A stretch of DNA of 62,662 bases from an uncultured Bacteroidales bacterium (GTDB lineage: Bacteria > Bacteroidota > Bacteroidia > Bacteroidales > Muribaculaceae): the NCBI GenBank assembly GCA_902787185.1, contig CADAFP010000024.1, positions 1 through 62,662 of the forward strand, given 5' to 3'. Below are positions 52,548 through 60,446 of the stretch, piece after piece. The notes beneath the pieces were generated by a model. It saw nothing but the letters and a program-made list of their open reading frames with translations. It ran no database searches and had not been told where the DNA came from. The position numbers and the translations under genes were made by a program. Position 1 is the first letter of the stretch. Each line of letters opens with the position of its first letter.

Positions 52548-54074
52548 ATGAGACTTCGAAACATTATCTTAGCACTGCTGGCGGCAATTGTTGTGTTGCT
52601 GCCGGTGGAGGCGTGGGGGCAGTTTAACTGGCCTTATACCATTCAGGATGGGACGATTGTGACCGAGGTGCCTGCAAGACCTGCGGGGCAGCGGTCGGCA
52701 TTGGGACTCACGGTGGAGAAGATTCCTGTCGTGAGGGTGGCATTTGTCGGCCTGGGCATGCGCGGCCCTGACGCTGTCGAGCGCTGGACACACATCCCTG
52801 GCATCGAGGTGAAGGCATTGTGTGACTATGAGCGAGACCGTGCCGAGGCATGCCAGAACATCCTGCGCAAGGCGTCGATGCCTGCCGCCGATGTCTATTA
52901 CGGAGAATATGGCTACAAGGACCTGTGCCGCCGCACCGACATCGACCTGGTGTATATCGCCACCGACTGGCTGCACCACTATCCCGTGGCCCGCGAGGCG
53001 CTGGAGAATGGCCATCACGTTGCCATTGAGGTTCCCTCGGCGATGAACTTGACCGAAATCTGGTCGCTCATCAACCTGAGCGAGAGCAAGCGCCTGCATG
53101 TGATGATGCTCGAGAACTGCTGTTACGACTTCTTTGAACTCAACTCGCTCTACATGGCTCAGAGGGGTCTGCTGGGCGAGGTCATCTATGTGCAAGGTGC
53201 CTATCGCCACGAGCTGTCGCCCTATTGGGACGAATATTGGAAACGCGGTGACGATGACAAATTGGGATGGCGTCTGGACTACAACAGCAAGTTCCGCGGT
53301 GACGTTTATCCCACCCATGGCCTGGGACCCATCGCGCAAGTGCTGAACCTGCACCGCGGCGACCGCATGAGAACGCTTGTGGCAATGGATACCCGCTCGT
53401 TTAACGGCCAGGAACTGTTCAAGGCTCGCACAGGCGAGTATTGCACCAACTTCAAGAACGGTGACCACACTACCACACTCATCTCGACCGAGAAGAGCAA
53501 GGTCATCGAAATCCACCACAACGTGATGACGCCGCAACCTTATAACCGCATGTACCAGCTCACCGGCACCAAGGGCTTTGTCAACAAATATCCCGTCGAG
53601 GGGTTCGCACTGGCAAAATCAGTATTGACAAAGGCAGGCATCAACGTCAGCAAGGACTATACGGGCCATTCCTACCTGAGCAAAGAGGATACCGAGGTGC
53701 TCCTGCAGAGGTTTACCTCGCCGCTCGTGAAACGCTATGGCGAGGAGGCCAAAGAAGTGGGTGGCCACGGCGGCATGGACTTCATCATGGACTCGCGCCT
53801 TGTTTATTGCCTGCAGAACGGGCTGCCGCTCGATATCGACGTGTATGACCTGGCCGAGTGGTGCTGCCTGGCCGAACTGGGCAGCCTGTCGATGGACAAC
53901 GGCAATAAGCCCGTGCAGGTGCCCGACTTCACCCGAGGCGAGTGGAGCAGGTTCCGTGGATACCGCCATGCTTGGGCCAAGCCCGAGGACGAGGCCGTGA
54001 CACGCGCTGCCGCTATGGAGTTCACCAAGCAGCTCAAGGCCAAGGGGGCAAAGTACTGGAAGAAGCGTAAATAG
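52548..54074 (+). CDS. exported GH109-type alpha-N-acetylgalactosaminidase (Gfo/Idh/MocA fold)
   Basis: 508 residues. Signal peptide MRLRNIILALLAAIVVLLPVEAWG. The NAD-binding Rossmann motif reads VVRVAFVGLGMRGPDAVERW (about residues 61-80), followed by ATDWLHHYPVAREALENGHHVAIEVP and the GH109 hallmark GDVYPTHGLGPIAQVLNLHRGD (about residues 251-272). GH109 enzymes remove terminal alpha-GalNAc (blood group A, mucin) with NAD recycling through an oxidation-elimination mechanism. The next gene is an N-acetylhexosamine kinase, supporting this role. Periplasmic or surface. Confidence 0.88.
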   Translation: MRLRNIILALLAAIVVLLPVEAWGQFNWPYTIQDGTIVTEVPARPAGQRSALGLTVEKIPVVRVAFVGLGMRGPDAVERWTHIPGIEVKALCDYERDRAEACQNILRKASMPAADVYYGEYGYKDLCRRTDIDLVYIATDWLHHYPVAREALENGHHVAIEVPSAMNLTEIWSLINLSESKRLHVMMLENCCYDFFELNSLYMAQRGLLGEVIYVQGAYRHELSPYWDEYWKRGDDDKLGWRLDYNSKFRGDVYPTHGLGPIAQVLNLHRGDRMRTLVAMDTRSFNGQELFKARTGEYCTNFKNGDHTTTLISTEKSKVIEIHHNVMTPQPYNRMYQLTGTKGFVNKYPVEGFALAKSVLTKAGINVSKDYTGHSYLSKEDTEVLLQRFTSPLVKRYGEEAKEVGGHGGMDFIMDSRLVYCLQNGLPLDIDVYDLAEWCCLAELGSLSMDNGNKPVQVPDFTRGEWSRFRGYRHAWAKPEDEAVTRAAAMEFTKQLKAKGAKYWKKRK

Positions 54075-54112
54075 TTAACAGTGAACAGTTAACAGTGAAC
54101 AGTTAGAAGTTG
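54075..54112 (+). repeat. short tandem repeats (GTTAACAGTGAACA type)
   Basis: Two and a half units of GTTAACAGTGAACA directly after the GH109 stop codon. Same family as the tract at 8772. Confidence 0.75.
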
Positions 54113-54143
54113 ACTTCTCTAGAGAGTCTAGGAACTATAAAAA

Positions 54144-55244
54144 ATGGGACTAAAAATGGAGAATATTGATATTGCCAGGATTCTGGCACAGTTTGAGATT
54201 GAGGGGGCGGTTAAGGAGGTCATGCCTCTGGGCAACGGACTTATTAACGATACTTATCGCGTTGTGACAGATGGTGATGCGCCCGACTATGTGTTGCAAC
54301 GCATCAACAATGCCATCTTCCAGGACGTGGACCTGCTGCAGCACAACATCGAGGTGGTGACGGCACACGTCCGCCGCAAATTGGAAGCCTGCAATGCGGA
54401 CGACATCGACCGCAGGGTGCTGCAATTTGTCAAGGCCCGTGACGGCAAGACGTACTACCGCGACGAGGCCGACCGCTACTGGCGCGTGATGGTGTATATC
54501 CCCGAAACGATTACCAACGAGGCCGTCACGCCCGAGAGCGCCCATGACTGCGGCAAGGCCTTCGGCAACTTCGAGAAAATGCTGGTTGATGTGCCTGAAC
54601 CGTTGGGAGAGACCATCCCCGACTTCCACAATATGGAACTGCGCATGAGCCAACTGCGCGAGGCTGTCGCCAACAATGCTGCTGGCCGACTGGACGAGGT
54701 GCGTGATATCGTCGAGGAACTGGAACGTGATGCCGACGAGATGTGCAAGGCCGAACGCCTCTACCGTGAGGGCAAGTTGCCTAAGCGCATCTGCCACTGC
54801 GACACCAAGGTCAACAACATGCTGTTTGACCAGCAGGGACAGGTGCTGTGCGTCATTGACCTCGACACGGTGATGCCGTCGTTCGTTTTCTCGGACTACG
54901 GCGACTTCCTGCGCACCGGCGCCAACTTCACTGCCGAGGACGACCCCGACCTGTCACATGTGGGCTTCAACGAGGAGATTTTCAAGGCCTTTACCACGGG
55001 TTATCTGGAGTCGGCGCGCGAGTTCCTCACGCCCATCGAGGTGGAAATGCTACCCTATGCCGTGGCGCTGTTCCCCTTCATGCAGTGCGTGCGCTTCCTT
55101 GCCGACTACATCAACGGCGACACCTACTACAAAATCAAGTATCCCACCCACAACCTGGACCGCACCCGCAACCAACTGGCCCTGTACCGCGACGTGCGCC
55201 GCCACGACCAGATGATGGCCGCCTTCATCTGCAGCTTGCAATAA
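54144..55244 (+). CDS. N-acetylhexosamine 1-kinase-like phosphotransferase (NahK-like)
   Basis: 366 residues (ATG 54156, MENIDIARI, is an alternative start). It has the aminoglycoside-phosphotransferase-like kinase fold: MPLGNGLINDTYRV as the nucleotide loop, VLQRIN with the Lys/Arg-type lobe, catalytic loop HCDTKVNNMLF (about residues 217-227) and metal-binding VIDLDTVMPSF (about 237). NahK phosphorylates free GlcNAc or GalNAc at C1. Placed 70 bp behind GH109, it would phosphorylate released GalNAc in the cytoplasm. Homoserine-kinase-like relatives share the fold, so the substrate is inferred from context. Confidence 0.85.
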   Translation: MGLKMENIDIARILAQFEIEGAVKEVMPLGNGLINDTYRVVTDGDAPDYVLQRINNAIFQDVDLLQHNIEVVTAHVRRKLEACNADDIDRRVLQFVKARDGKTYYRDEADRYWRVMVYIPETITNEAVTPESAHDCGKAFGNFEKMLVDVPEPLGETIPDFHNMELRMSQLREAVANNAAGRLDEVRDIVEELERDADEMCKAERLYREGKLPKRICHCDTKVNNMLFDQQGQVLCVIDLDTVMPSFVFSDYGDFLRTGANFTAEDDPDLSHVGFNEEIFKAFTTGYLESAREFLTPIEVEMLPYAVALFPFMQCVRFLADYINGDTYYKIKYPTHNLDRTRNQLALYRDVRRHDQMMAAFICSLQ

Positions 55245-55354
55245 TTTTTGTGAGAAAAAATTGTATGGATGTCACCTTTTGCTTTCTTAAACTGTTTTAT
55301 CAATGAACTGGTTCAAGAAACAAAAAGTTTAACAATTTAAAATTCAATAAAAAT

Positions 55355-55801
55355 ATGGAAAACCTTGGAGCAATGTTAGTGCCGATTGCATGTGGTTGCA
55401 TTCTTCCCATCGTTGCCATTTTATCGGGCGTCCGTAAGAAGATGAATGAGACCAACCAACGCACACAAATCGTGCTGGCCGCTATTGAGAAGAATCCTGA
55501 AATGGATATCGAAGAAATCATGAAGAAAATTTCCCACAAGCCCAGGCTGCTGAAGGAAAAACTGCTCACTAAACTGCTGTGGGGATGTCTCGCCACACTG
55601 TTGGGTATCTGCTTGATTGGGTTTGGCATCTATCTAAATGTGAGCCAACTTGGCGGCACCAATGATCCCTTGACAGCCGTCTGCTTCGGGGCTATTTCAT
55701 TTGTAGTGGGCATCACCTTCCTCTTCACTTATTACGTGGGCAAGAAGATGCTTGCCAAGGAAATAGAGGCCGAGGAGAAAAGAGTGACGACACAAGAATA
55801 A
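55355..55801 (+). CDS. membrane protein, DUF6249-like, upstream of the sigma factor
   Basis: 148 residues. A membrane helix at the N-terminus (LVPIACGCILPIVAIL), a charged middle (NQRTQIVLAAIEKNPEMDIEEIMKKI), then two membrane helices (LLWGCLATLLGICLIGFGIYL, ICFGAISFVVGITFLFTYYVG) and a charged tail. The pattern fits the DUF6249 family of Bacteroidetes, often found beside ECF sigma genes. Its stop is 2 bp before the GTG of the sigma factor gene. Confidence 0.7.
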   Translation: MENLGAMLVPIACGCILPIVAILSGVRKKMNETNQRTQIVLAAIEKNPEMDIEEIMKKISHKPRLLKEKLLTKLLWGCLATLLGICLIGFGIYLNVSQLGGTNDPLTAVCFGAISFVVGITFLFTYYVGKKMLAKEIEAEEKRVTTQE

Positions 55802-55803
55802 CC

Positions 55804-56280
55804 GTGACCCGCGAAGTCTTCATAACACATGTGGAGCGTGAGCAAGAGGCCCTGCGAGGTTTCTTGCTTGCCCTGTGCTGCGGCAACAAGAGCGATGCCG
55901 ACGACCTGGCGCAGGATGTCCTCGTTAAGGCCTACATCTCGTCGACTGGATATCAGGAGAAGGGACGCTTCCGCTCATGGCTGTTCAAGATTGCCCACAA
56001 CACCTTCCTCAACCACAAGGCGAGTTGCCGCACGATGGAAAGCATCGACGAGGCGAGAGCACTCCTGAGCAGCGACACGGCCGAGAGTTCCTTTCAGCAT
56101 CAAGACCTCTACTTGGCCTTGAGCACTCTGCCACCCAAGGAGCGTTCGGCCATCACCATGTTCTATCTTAACGGCTACAGCATCAAGGATATCAGCAAGA
56201 TGACCGACACATCGGAAGATGCCGTTAAAAAACAACTTTCGCGAGGACGTGATAAACTTAAACAGATACTGGAGTTATGA
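55804..56280 (+). CDS. ECF-type RNA polymerase sigma factor
   Basis: 158 residues with a GTG start. Region 2 is DADDLAQDVLVKAYISSTGYQEKGRFRSWLFKIAHNTFLNH (about residues 29-72) and region 4 is LSTLPPKERSAITMFYLNGYSIKDISKMTDTSEDAVKKQLSRGRDKL (about 107-153), a typical sigma70 group IV layout. Preceded by a membrane protein gene and overlapping the next membrane protein gene by 4 bp (ATGA, 56277-56280), so the partner is likely its anti-sigma factor. The motif at 13699 and 27278 might be its target, but no copy is seen before its own operon. Confidence 0.9.
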   Translation: MTREVFITHVEREQEALRGFLLALCCGNKSDADDLAQDVLVKAYISSTGYQEKGRFRSWLFKIAHNTFLNHKASCRTMESIDEARALLSSDTAESSFQHQDLYLALSTLPPKERSAITMFYLNGYSIKDISKMTDTSEDAVKKQLSRGRDKLKQILEL

Positions 56281-56693
56281 ACAAAGATAAAGCCCTTGAG
56301 GAACTCTTCCTCGCCCAGAAACCGCATTTCGACGACAGTGACGCCTTCATGGCATCACTTACTAAGCGCTTGGATGCCGTGGAATATATCAAACAGCACC
56401 AAGAGGCAACCATCCGTCGTTACAAGATGGCTATGGTGGTAGCATTCATTGCAGGACTTATCGTTGGAGGTATTGCCATAGCCTACATCCTCTCGACACC
56501 GATGGATGTTCCCGTCTTTTCCTTCAAGACTCAATTTGCACTGCTGCAATGGCTGATTGATAACTCCCGGTTGATTACCGTCACAGCCATCTCGTTGCTG
56601 ACGACCTTTGGCATTGCTGCATTTATCAATAATATTCAGGAAATCAAAACCATGCGTTCGGCAGTAGAGCGAGCCAAACAACTTAGCCTCTAA
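56277..56693 (+). CDS. membrane protein, probable anti-sigma factor
   Basis: 138 residues, family not recognised. A helical cytoplasmic N-terminus (KALEELFLAQKPHFDDSDAFMASLTKRL) of the size usual for sigma-binding domains, then two membrane helices (MAMVVAFIAGLIVGGIAIAYIL and LITVTAISLLTTFGIAAFINN). Start codon overlaps the sigma factor stop. The gene position and topology suggest an anti-sigma factor, but there is no named ASD motif. Confidence 0.7.
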   Translation: MNKDKALEELFLAQKPHFDDSDAFMASLTKRLDAVEYIKQHQEATIRRYKMAMVVAFIAGLIVGGIAIAYILSTPMDVPVFSFKTQFALLQWLIDNSRLITVTAISLLTTFGIAAFINNIQEIKTMRSAVERAKQLSL

Positions 56694-56909
56694 CGAAATC
56701 AGCTGGACCGATATGTTGAAAAAATCTTGCATATATCAAATATTTTGACGAATTTTGCGTATTAGTAGTGAAGGCGGTGATTTAATTCAGTATTATTTCG
56801 CCGCCAATTTGCTAATAATCAGCAAAATATAAAAGCACTTAAAACTTCTTTTTATTAACCTTACTGTCCCGTTGACGGGAACACCTTTGCAAGCAAACAC
56901 CTATCTATC

Positions 56910-57983
56910 ATGAATGTGCATCAACAGCAACAATTAGAGATGACTCGCGATTACGTTGAGCGCCTCAGGCAAGAGCACCCCTTGCGGGATTTGTTTTGGG
57001 AATGCACCTTGCGCTGTAACTTGTCGTGCCGGCATTGCGGCAGCGACTGCCTCAAGGAATCGGCGATACCCGATATGCCCTTTGCCGACTTCCTGCCTGT
57101 TCTGGATGAGGTGGCGGCGCATTGTGACCCCAAGCAGGTGATGGTAGAGACCGTGGGAGGAGAGCCGTTGGTTCGTCCCGACCTGATGGATTGTGGCAGG
57201 GCCATACGTGAACGCGGCTTCATGTGGGGGCTTGTCACCAACGGCCTCATTCTGGACCGTTCCCTCGCTCGCGAGATGGCTCAAGCCGGTATCACCTCCC
57301 TGTCCATTGATGTGGACGGCATGCGCGAGGAACACAATTGGCTCAGGAATTCGTCGGCCAGCTTTGATGCCGCCTTGCGGGCGATAGAGGCAGTGCAGAC
57401 CATCCCCAACCTCACATGGGACGTGATTACCTGTGTAAACGGTCGTAATCTGCCCCGATTGAATGAAATCAAGAAATTGCTCATCGAGGCTGGTGTCGCT
57501 CATTGGCGTTGCTTCACTATCGACCCGATGGGGCGCGCCGCCCGAGACCCGGGCCTGCTGCTCACCGATGAACAGTTCCGCGAGTTGCTCAATTTCATCG
57601 TCACCACACGCTGCGAGGGAAAAATCGACATCAGTTATGCGTGTGACGGATTTTTGGGCGCATACGAGGGACTTGTCCGCGATTATTTCTTCTACTGCCA
57701 AGCAGGGTTGACAGTGGCAAGTGTCCGTGCCAATGGCGACATCTCGGGTTGCCTGAGCATTCGCAGTGATTATAGCCAGGGCAACATCTACCGAGACAGT
57801 TTTTGGGATGTGTGGGAGAACCGCTTTAAGCGGTTCCGCGACCATGAGTGGATGAAACGTGGCGCATGTCAGGACTGTGAGGTTTTCCGCTATTGCCAAG
57901 GCGACGGTCTTCACTTGCGCGATGAGAATGGTGACCTGATGACGACATGCCTCTACAATCGGTTAAAGAACATTAAACTTTAA
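56910..57983 (+). CDS. radical SAM/SPASM enzyme (TIGR04133-like)
   Basis: 357 residues. FWECTLRCNLSCRHCGSDC has the radical SAM motif C36-X3-C40-X2-C43, followed by VETVGGEPLVRPDLMDCG and SLSIDVDGMREEHNWLR. The C-terminal SPASM region has Cys residues in YFFYCQAG, DISGCLSIRS, GACQDCEVFRYCQG and TTCLYN for auxiliary Fe-S clusters. The sequence fits the TIGR04133 family (rSAM/lipoprotein system). SPASM enzymes usually modify peptides or proteins. The gene following after 45 bp encodes an exported protein with no lipobox, and is the best substrate candidate. Confidence 0.85.
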   Translation: MNVHQQQQLEMTRDYVERLRQEHPLRDLFWECTLRCNLSCRHCGSDCLKESAIPDMPFADFLPVLDEVAAHCDPKQVMVETVGGEPLVRPDLMDCGRAIRERGFMWGLVTNGLILDRSLAREMAQAGITSLSIDVDGMREEHNWLRNSSASFDAALRAIEAVQTIPNLTWDVITCVNGRNLPRLNEIKKLLIEAGVAHWRCFTIDPMGRAARDPGLLLTDEQFRELLNFIVTTRCEGKIDISYACDGFLGAYEGLVRDYFFYCQAGLTVASVRANGDISGCLSIRSDYSQGNIYRDSFWDVWENRFKRFRDHEWMKRGACQDCEVFRYCQGDGLHLRDENGDLMTTCLYNRLKNIKL

Positions 57984-58028
57984 CAAGTGAAATGAGTCTA
58001 AAAAATATAACAACCAAACCTTACTGAC

Positions 58029-58649
58029 ATGATGAAAAATAAAAATATTAGGAAGAAAACACTCACCGCGGTGGGTGCAGTAGTTGCCGCAGGACTCACT
58101 CCAGGCATCATTGCTGCCACTCCCTCATGCTTGCCAGTTCAGGACACATATATGGGAATCACCGCTGCCGAGGTGGTTGTCATCGACGGCATGACTTATA
58201 GTTTTGACGAGTTACTCGCCATGCAGCGACCGGGCAACGGGTTGGAGCAGGGAGAACCCCGACCGCAACCCCTGCCTCAGCACGCATCAAGATATGGTGC
58301 ACCCGGTTCCTCCCAACACGCAACTTATTATGATGTGCAACATCCTTCAGGGTCAGTTGTCATTGTAACACCGTCGTCCGAGGAAACGATGAAAAAGGTA
58401 TATCTGAAGTACTTGACTGAATATTGTGCCCAATTGATTGATGCCAAAGCCAGACGCATCCGCATTACACCTGACAGTGACTTGGCCCAAGACCTTGGGA
58501 TGACTTTAGAAGAGATGAAGGAACTATCGGCCGAAATCAAACGTCACTATGGTGTAGAAACGTCATACTTTCGATTCCGTCTCGTTGGCCAACTTAACAC
58601 CCTGCGTCTCATTTCAGATTATATTTACAAGATGAGTGCACCCAAGTAA
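58029..58649 (+). CDS. exported protein of unknown function, candidate substrate of the radical SAM enzyme
   Basis: 206 residues. A basic start and hydrophobic segment (MMKNKNIRKKTLTAVGAVVAAGLTPGIIAATPS) form a signal-like leader. A short region ITAAEVVVIDGMTYSFDELLAMQ (about 39-61) looks conserved, then a Pro/His/Gly-rich stretch (EPRPQPLPQHASRYGAPGSSQHATYY) and a helical C-terminal domain (KKVYLKYLTEYCAQLIDAKARRI, LGMTLEEMKELSAEIKRHY). Family not recognised. The low-complexity middle could be the modified site. Placement after the radical SAM gene is the only link to it. Confidence 0.6.
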   Translation: MMKNKNIRKKTLTAVGAVVAAGLTPGIIAATPSCLPVQDTYMGITAAEVVVIDGMTYSFDELLAMQRPGNGLEQGEPRPQPLPQHASRYGAPGSSQHATYYDVQHPSGSVVIVTPSSEETMKKVYLKYLTEYCAQLIDAKARRIRITPDSDLAQDLGMTLEEMKELSAEIKRHYGVETSYFRFRLVGQLNTLRLISDYIYKMSAPK

Positions 58650-58665
58650 TTAGGAATCGGCAAAA

Positions 58666-59019
58666 ATGGGAAAGATGGATGTATTTGAAATGAAATTCTC
58701 GAAGGTGTTTCCGCTGCTGCTTGCCAAGGCCGAGCGCAAAGGACGCACCATCGAAGAAGTGTATGCCGTGACGACGTGGCTCACGGGATACACCCCCGAC
58801 GACCTGGACGCCCTGCTCAAGAGCGAATCCACATATGGTGACTTTCTGGACAACGCCCCTGCCATGAATCCAGCCCGACTGAACGTGAAGGGCAGCATCT
58901 GTGGCGTGCGCATCGAGGAAATCGAAGACCCCAGGATGAGAGACCTGAGAGTGCTCGACAAACTTGTTGATGAACTCGCCAAAGGCAAGCCGCTGGGCAA
59001 AATCATTCAAATCCGCTGA
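58666..59019 (+). CDS. DUF2200 protein
   Basis: 117 residues. VFEMKFSKVFPLLLAKAERKGRTIEEVYAVTTWLTGYTPDDLDALL followed by APAMNPARLNVKGSICGVRIEEIEDPRMRDLRVLDKLVDELAKGKPLGKI matches the DUF2200 pattern along its length. Small soluble protein; function unknown. It begins 16 bp behind the exported protein gene and ends against the convergent nitroreductase gene. Confidence 0.85.
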   Translation: MGKMDVFEMKFSKVFPLLLAKAERKGRTIEEVYAVTTWLTGYTPDDLDALLKSESTYGDFLDNAPAMNPARLNVKGSICGVRIEEIEDPRMRDLRVLDKLVDELAKGKPLGKIIQIR

Positions 59020-59035
59020 AGTCCTTTACGTAGTG

Positions 59036-59725
59036 TCAAGCCCAGCGGAAGTTGTCTTTTCCAGCACCGATTTCAAAATGATATTTGGCGATGCCCAAGT
59101 CCATCTGGGTGTAGCCCACGAGCGAGAAGTGGCGCCTCGCGCGGACGCGGGCAGGTAGCCCGTCGGCAGCAGGCAGGTATTCAAAGGAGAACTTCTGCTG
59201 ATTGATAGCCGTTGGCGCCAGCAGGGCAGCCTCGACACCGCGGCGGAACCAGCCAGGAGTCAAGTCGGTGACATTGCTCACCTGCTCAATGCTTTTAATC
59301 TTGTGCGTCACACCTTGTGTCTCACCATAGCCGATGGCGATATAAGCCTGGATGACCTCACCGTCGTTGAGGACGTAGGTTCCCGGAATCTTGGTATAGC
59401 TGAGCCCCACCCAGCAGGTATTCATCCCACGCGTTTGGGCAAACAACACCAGTTGCTCGCCATAGTAGCCGATGCGCTCATCCAGGTCATCGGCTTTCAC
59501 GCCCGCCATGACGAGGTAGTCAGTCACCCCACGGAATTTGCCGTAACGGGCAAAGGGACCCAAGAAAGCCTTGGGTTCGTTGCGAATCAGCTGGATGTGC
59601 AGCCGCCCCTCGCGGTTCAATTCCTCAATCTTCTCTTGCAGCGCCCATGCATCGGCATCGGTCAACGGCTGCTCTTGATAAGCCCTCACGCTGTGGCGGG
59701 CTTGAATGGCTTCTTGTAGTGTCAT
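59036..59725 (-). CDS. nitroreductase family protein
   Basis: 229 residues from ATG 59725. The start AIQARHSVRAYQEQPLTDADAWALQEKI is the FMN-binding beginning of nitroreductases, followed by YGEQLVLFAQTRGMNTCWVGLSYTK and AIGYGETQG. The second half has the family's variant with SNVTDLTPGWFRRGVEAALLAPTAINQQKF (residues 151-180), a circularly placed FMN-binding piece typical of the short TM1586-like group. Function on nitro compounds or as a flavin reductase. Probably last gene of the uraA operon. Confidence 0.85.
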   Translation of the reverse strand: MTLQEAIQARHSVRAYQEQPLTDADAWALQEKIEELNREGRLHIQLIRNEPKAFLGPFARYGKFRGVTDYLVMAGVKADDLDERIGYYGEQLVLFAQTRGMNTCWVGLSYTKIPGTYVLNDGEVIQAYIAIGYGETQGVTHKIKSIEQVSNVTDLTPGWFRRGVEAALLAPTAINQQKFSFEYLPAADGLPARVRARRHFSLVGYTQMDLGIAKYHFEIGAGKDNFRWA

Positions 59726-59771
59726 TATCACATTATAAAAAGTTGGTCAATACAACATAAAACCGCCCCTA

Positions 59772-60065
59772 CTATTTCTTGAGTCGATCGTTCAGGCTTC
59801 GGACGTCGGAGAGGAGGTTCCAAATGCCGTCCTCGCTGAGGACGCCGCGCTTGAGGTCGGCGGGCAAACGCCCTGCCTCATCGTCGGCAAAGTCTTGCCG
59901 CCACAGGTCGCTGCCATAGTACTCGTCGAGGGCAGCGATGGCATTCTGCACGGCCTCCCACTTGTCGAGGGCAGCAGTGAGGCGTTTCACGGCTGCCGCT
60001 GCCGTGTTAAGGTTCCGTTCCATGCGGCGGATGCGTGCGATTTGCTGTTTATTGTCTTGATTCAT
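59772..60065 (-). CDS. DUF4298 protein
   Basis: 97 residues. RIRRMERNLNTAAAAVKRLTAALDKWEAVQNAIAALDEYYGSDLWRQDFADDEAGRLPADLKRGVLSEDGIWNLL shows the family's RMExxL, LxxYYGSxxWxxDF and LKRGVLSEDxIW blocks. Helical, soluble, function unknown. It lies between TfoX-like and nitroreductase genes on the same strand. Confidence 0.85.
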   Translation of the reverse strand: MNQDNKQQIARIRRMERNLNTAAAAVKRLTAALDKWEAVQNAIAALDEYYGSDLWRQDFADDEAGRLPADLKRGVLSEDGIWNLLSDVRSLNDRLKK

Positions 60066-60095
60066 AAGTCTGCATTTACATTTTTCAGATTCAAT

Positions 60096-60422
60096 TCACT
60101 GTTTAGGACGTTTCTTGGGCTTGGGAAACGGCAGAACGGCGCAAGTCTCACTGACGAGCATAGCCAGGTAGTCGCGGTCGTCCACATCGGCAATGAGGAA
60201 ATAGTCCTTGGCACCCTCATAGGGTGGCTGGAGCTCCACGCTCCTCAACAGTGGGCGAACGGCATCGGTAGGCTTGAGATAAAATCGGTCGTCACAGATG
60301 AGACCGAAAATCTTGCCGTCACAGTAGATGCCATAATCGCCAAACATCTTCTTGACCATGATCTCGCCGGCATCTGAACACTGGTCGGCGATGTACTGCA
60401 CAAAGTCGGGATTGCTTGCCAT
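60096..60422 (-). CDS. TfoX/Sxy N-terminal domain protein
   Basis: 108 residues from ATG 60422; the frame extends to 60446 but MASNPDFVQYIADQCSDAGEIMVKKMFGDYGIYCDGKIFGLICDDRFYLK begins the domain. FGDYGIYCDGKIFG and ADVDDRDYLAMLV are family features. TfoX/Sxy activates competence genes in gamma-proteobacteria; the isolated domain in Bacteroidales has no proven role. It starts 25 bp after uraA. Confidence 0.85.
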   Translation of the reverse strand: MASNPDFVQYIADQCSDAGEIMVKKMFGDYGIYCDGKIFGLICDDRFYLKPTDAVRPLLRSVELQPPYEGAKDYFLIADVDDRDYLAMLVSETCAVLPFPKPKKRPKQ

Positions 60423-60446
60423 AGTGTGATGAATCGGTAAAAACAA

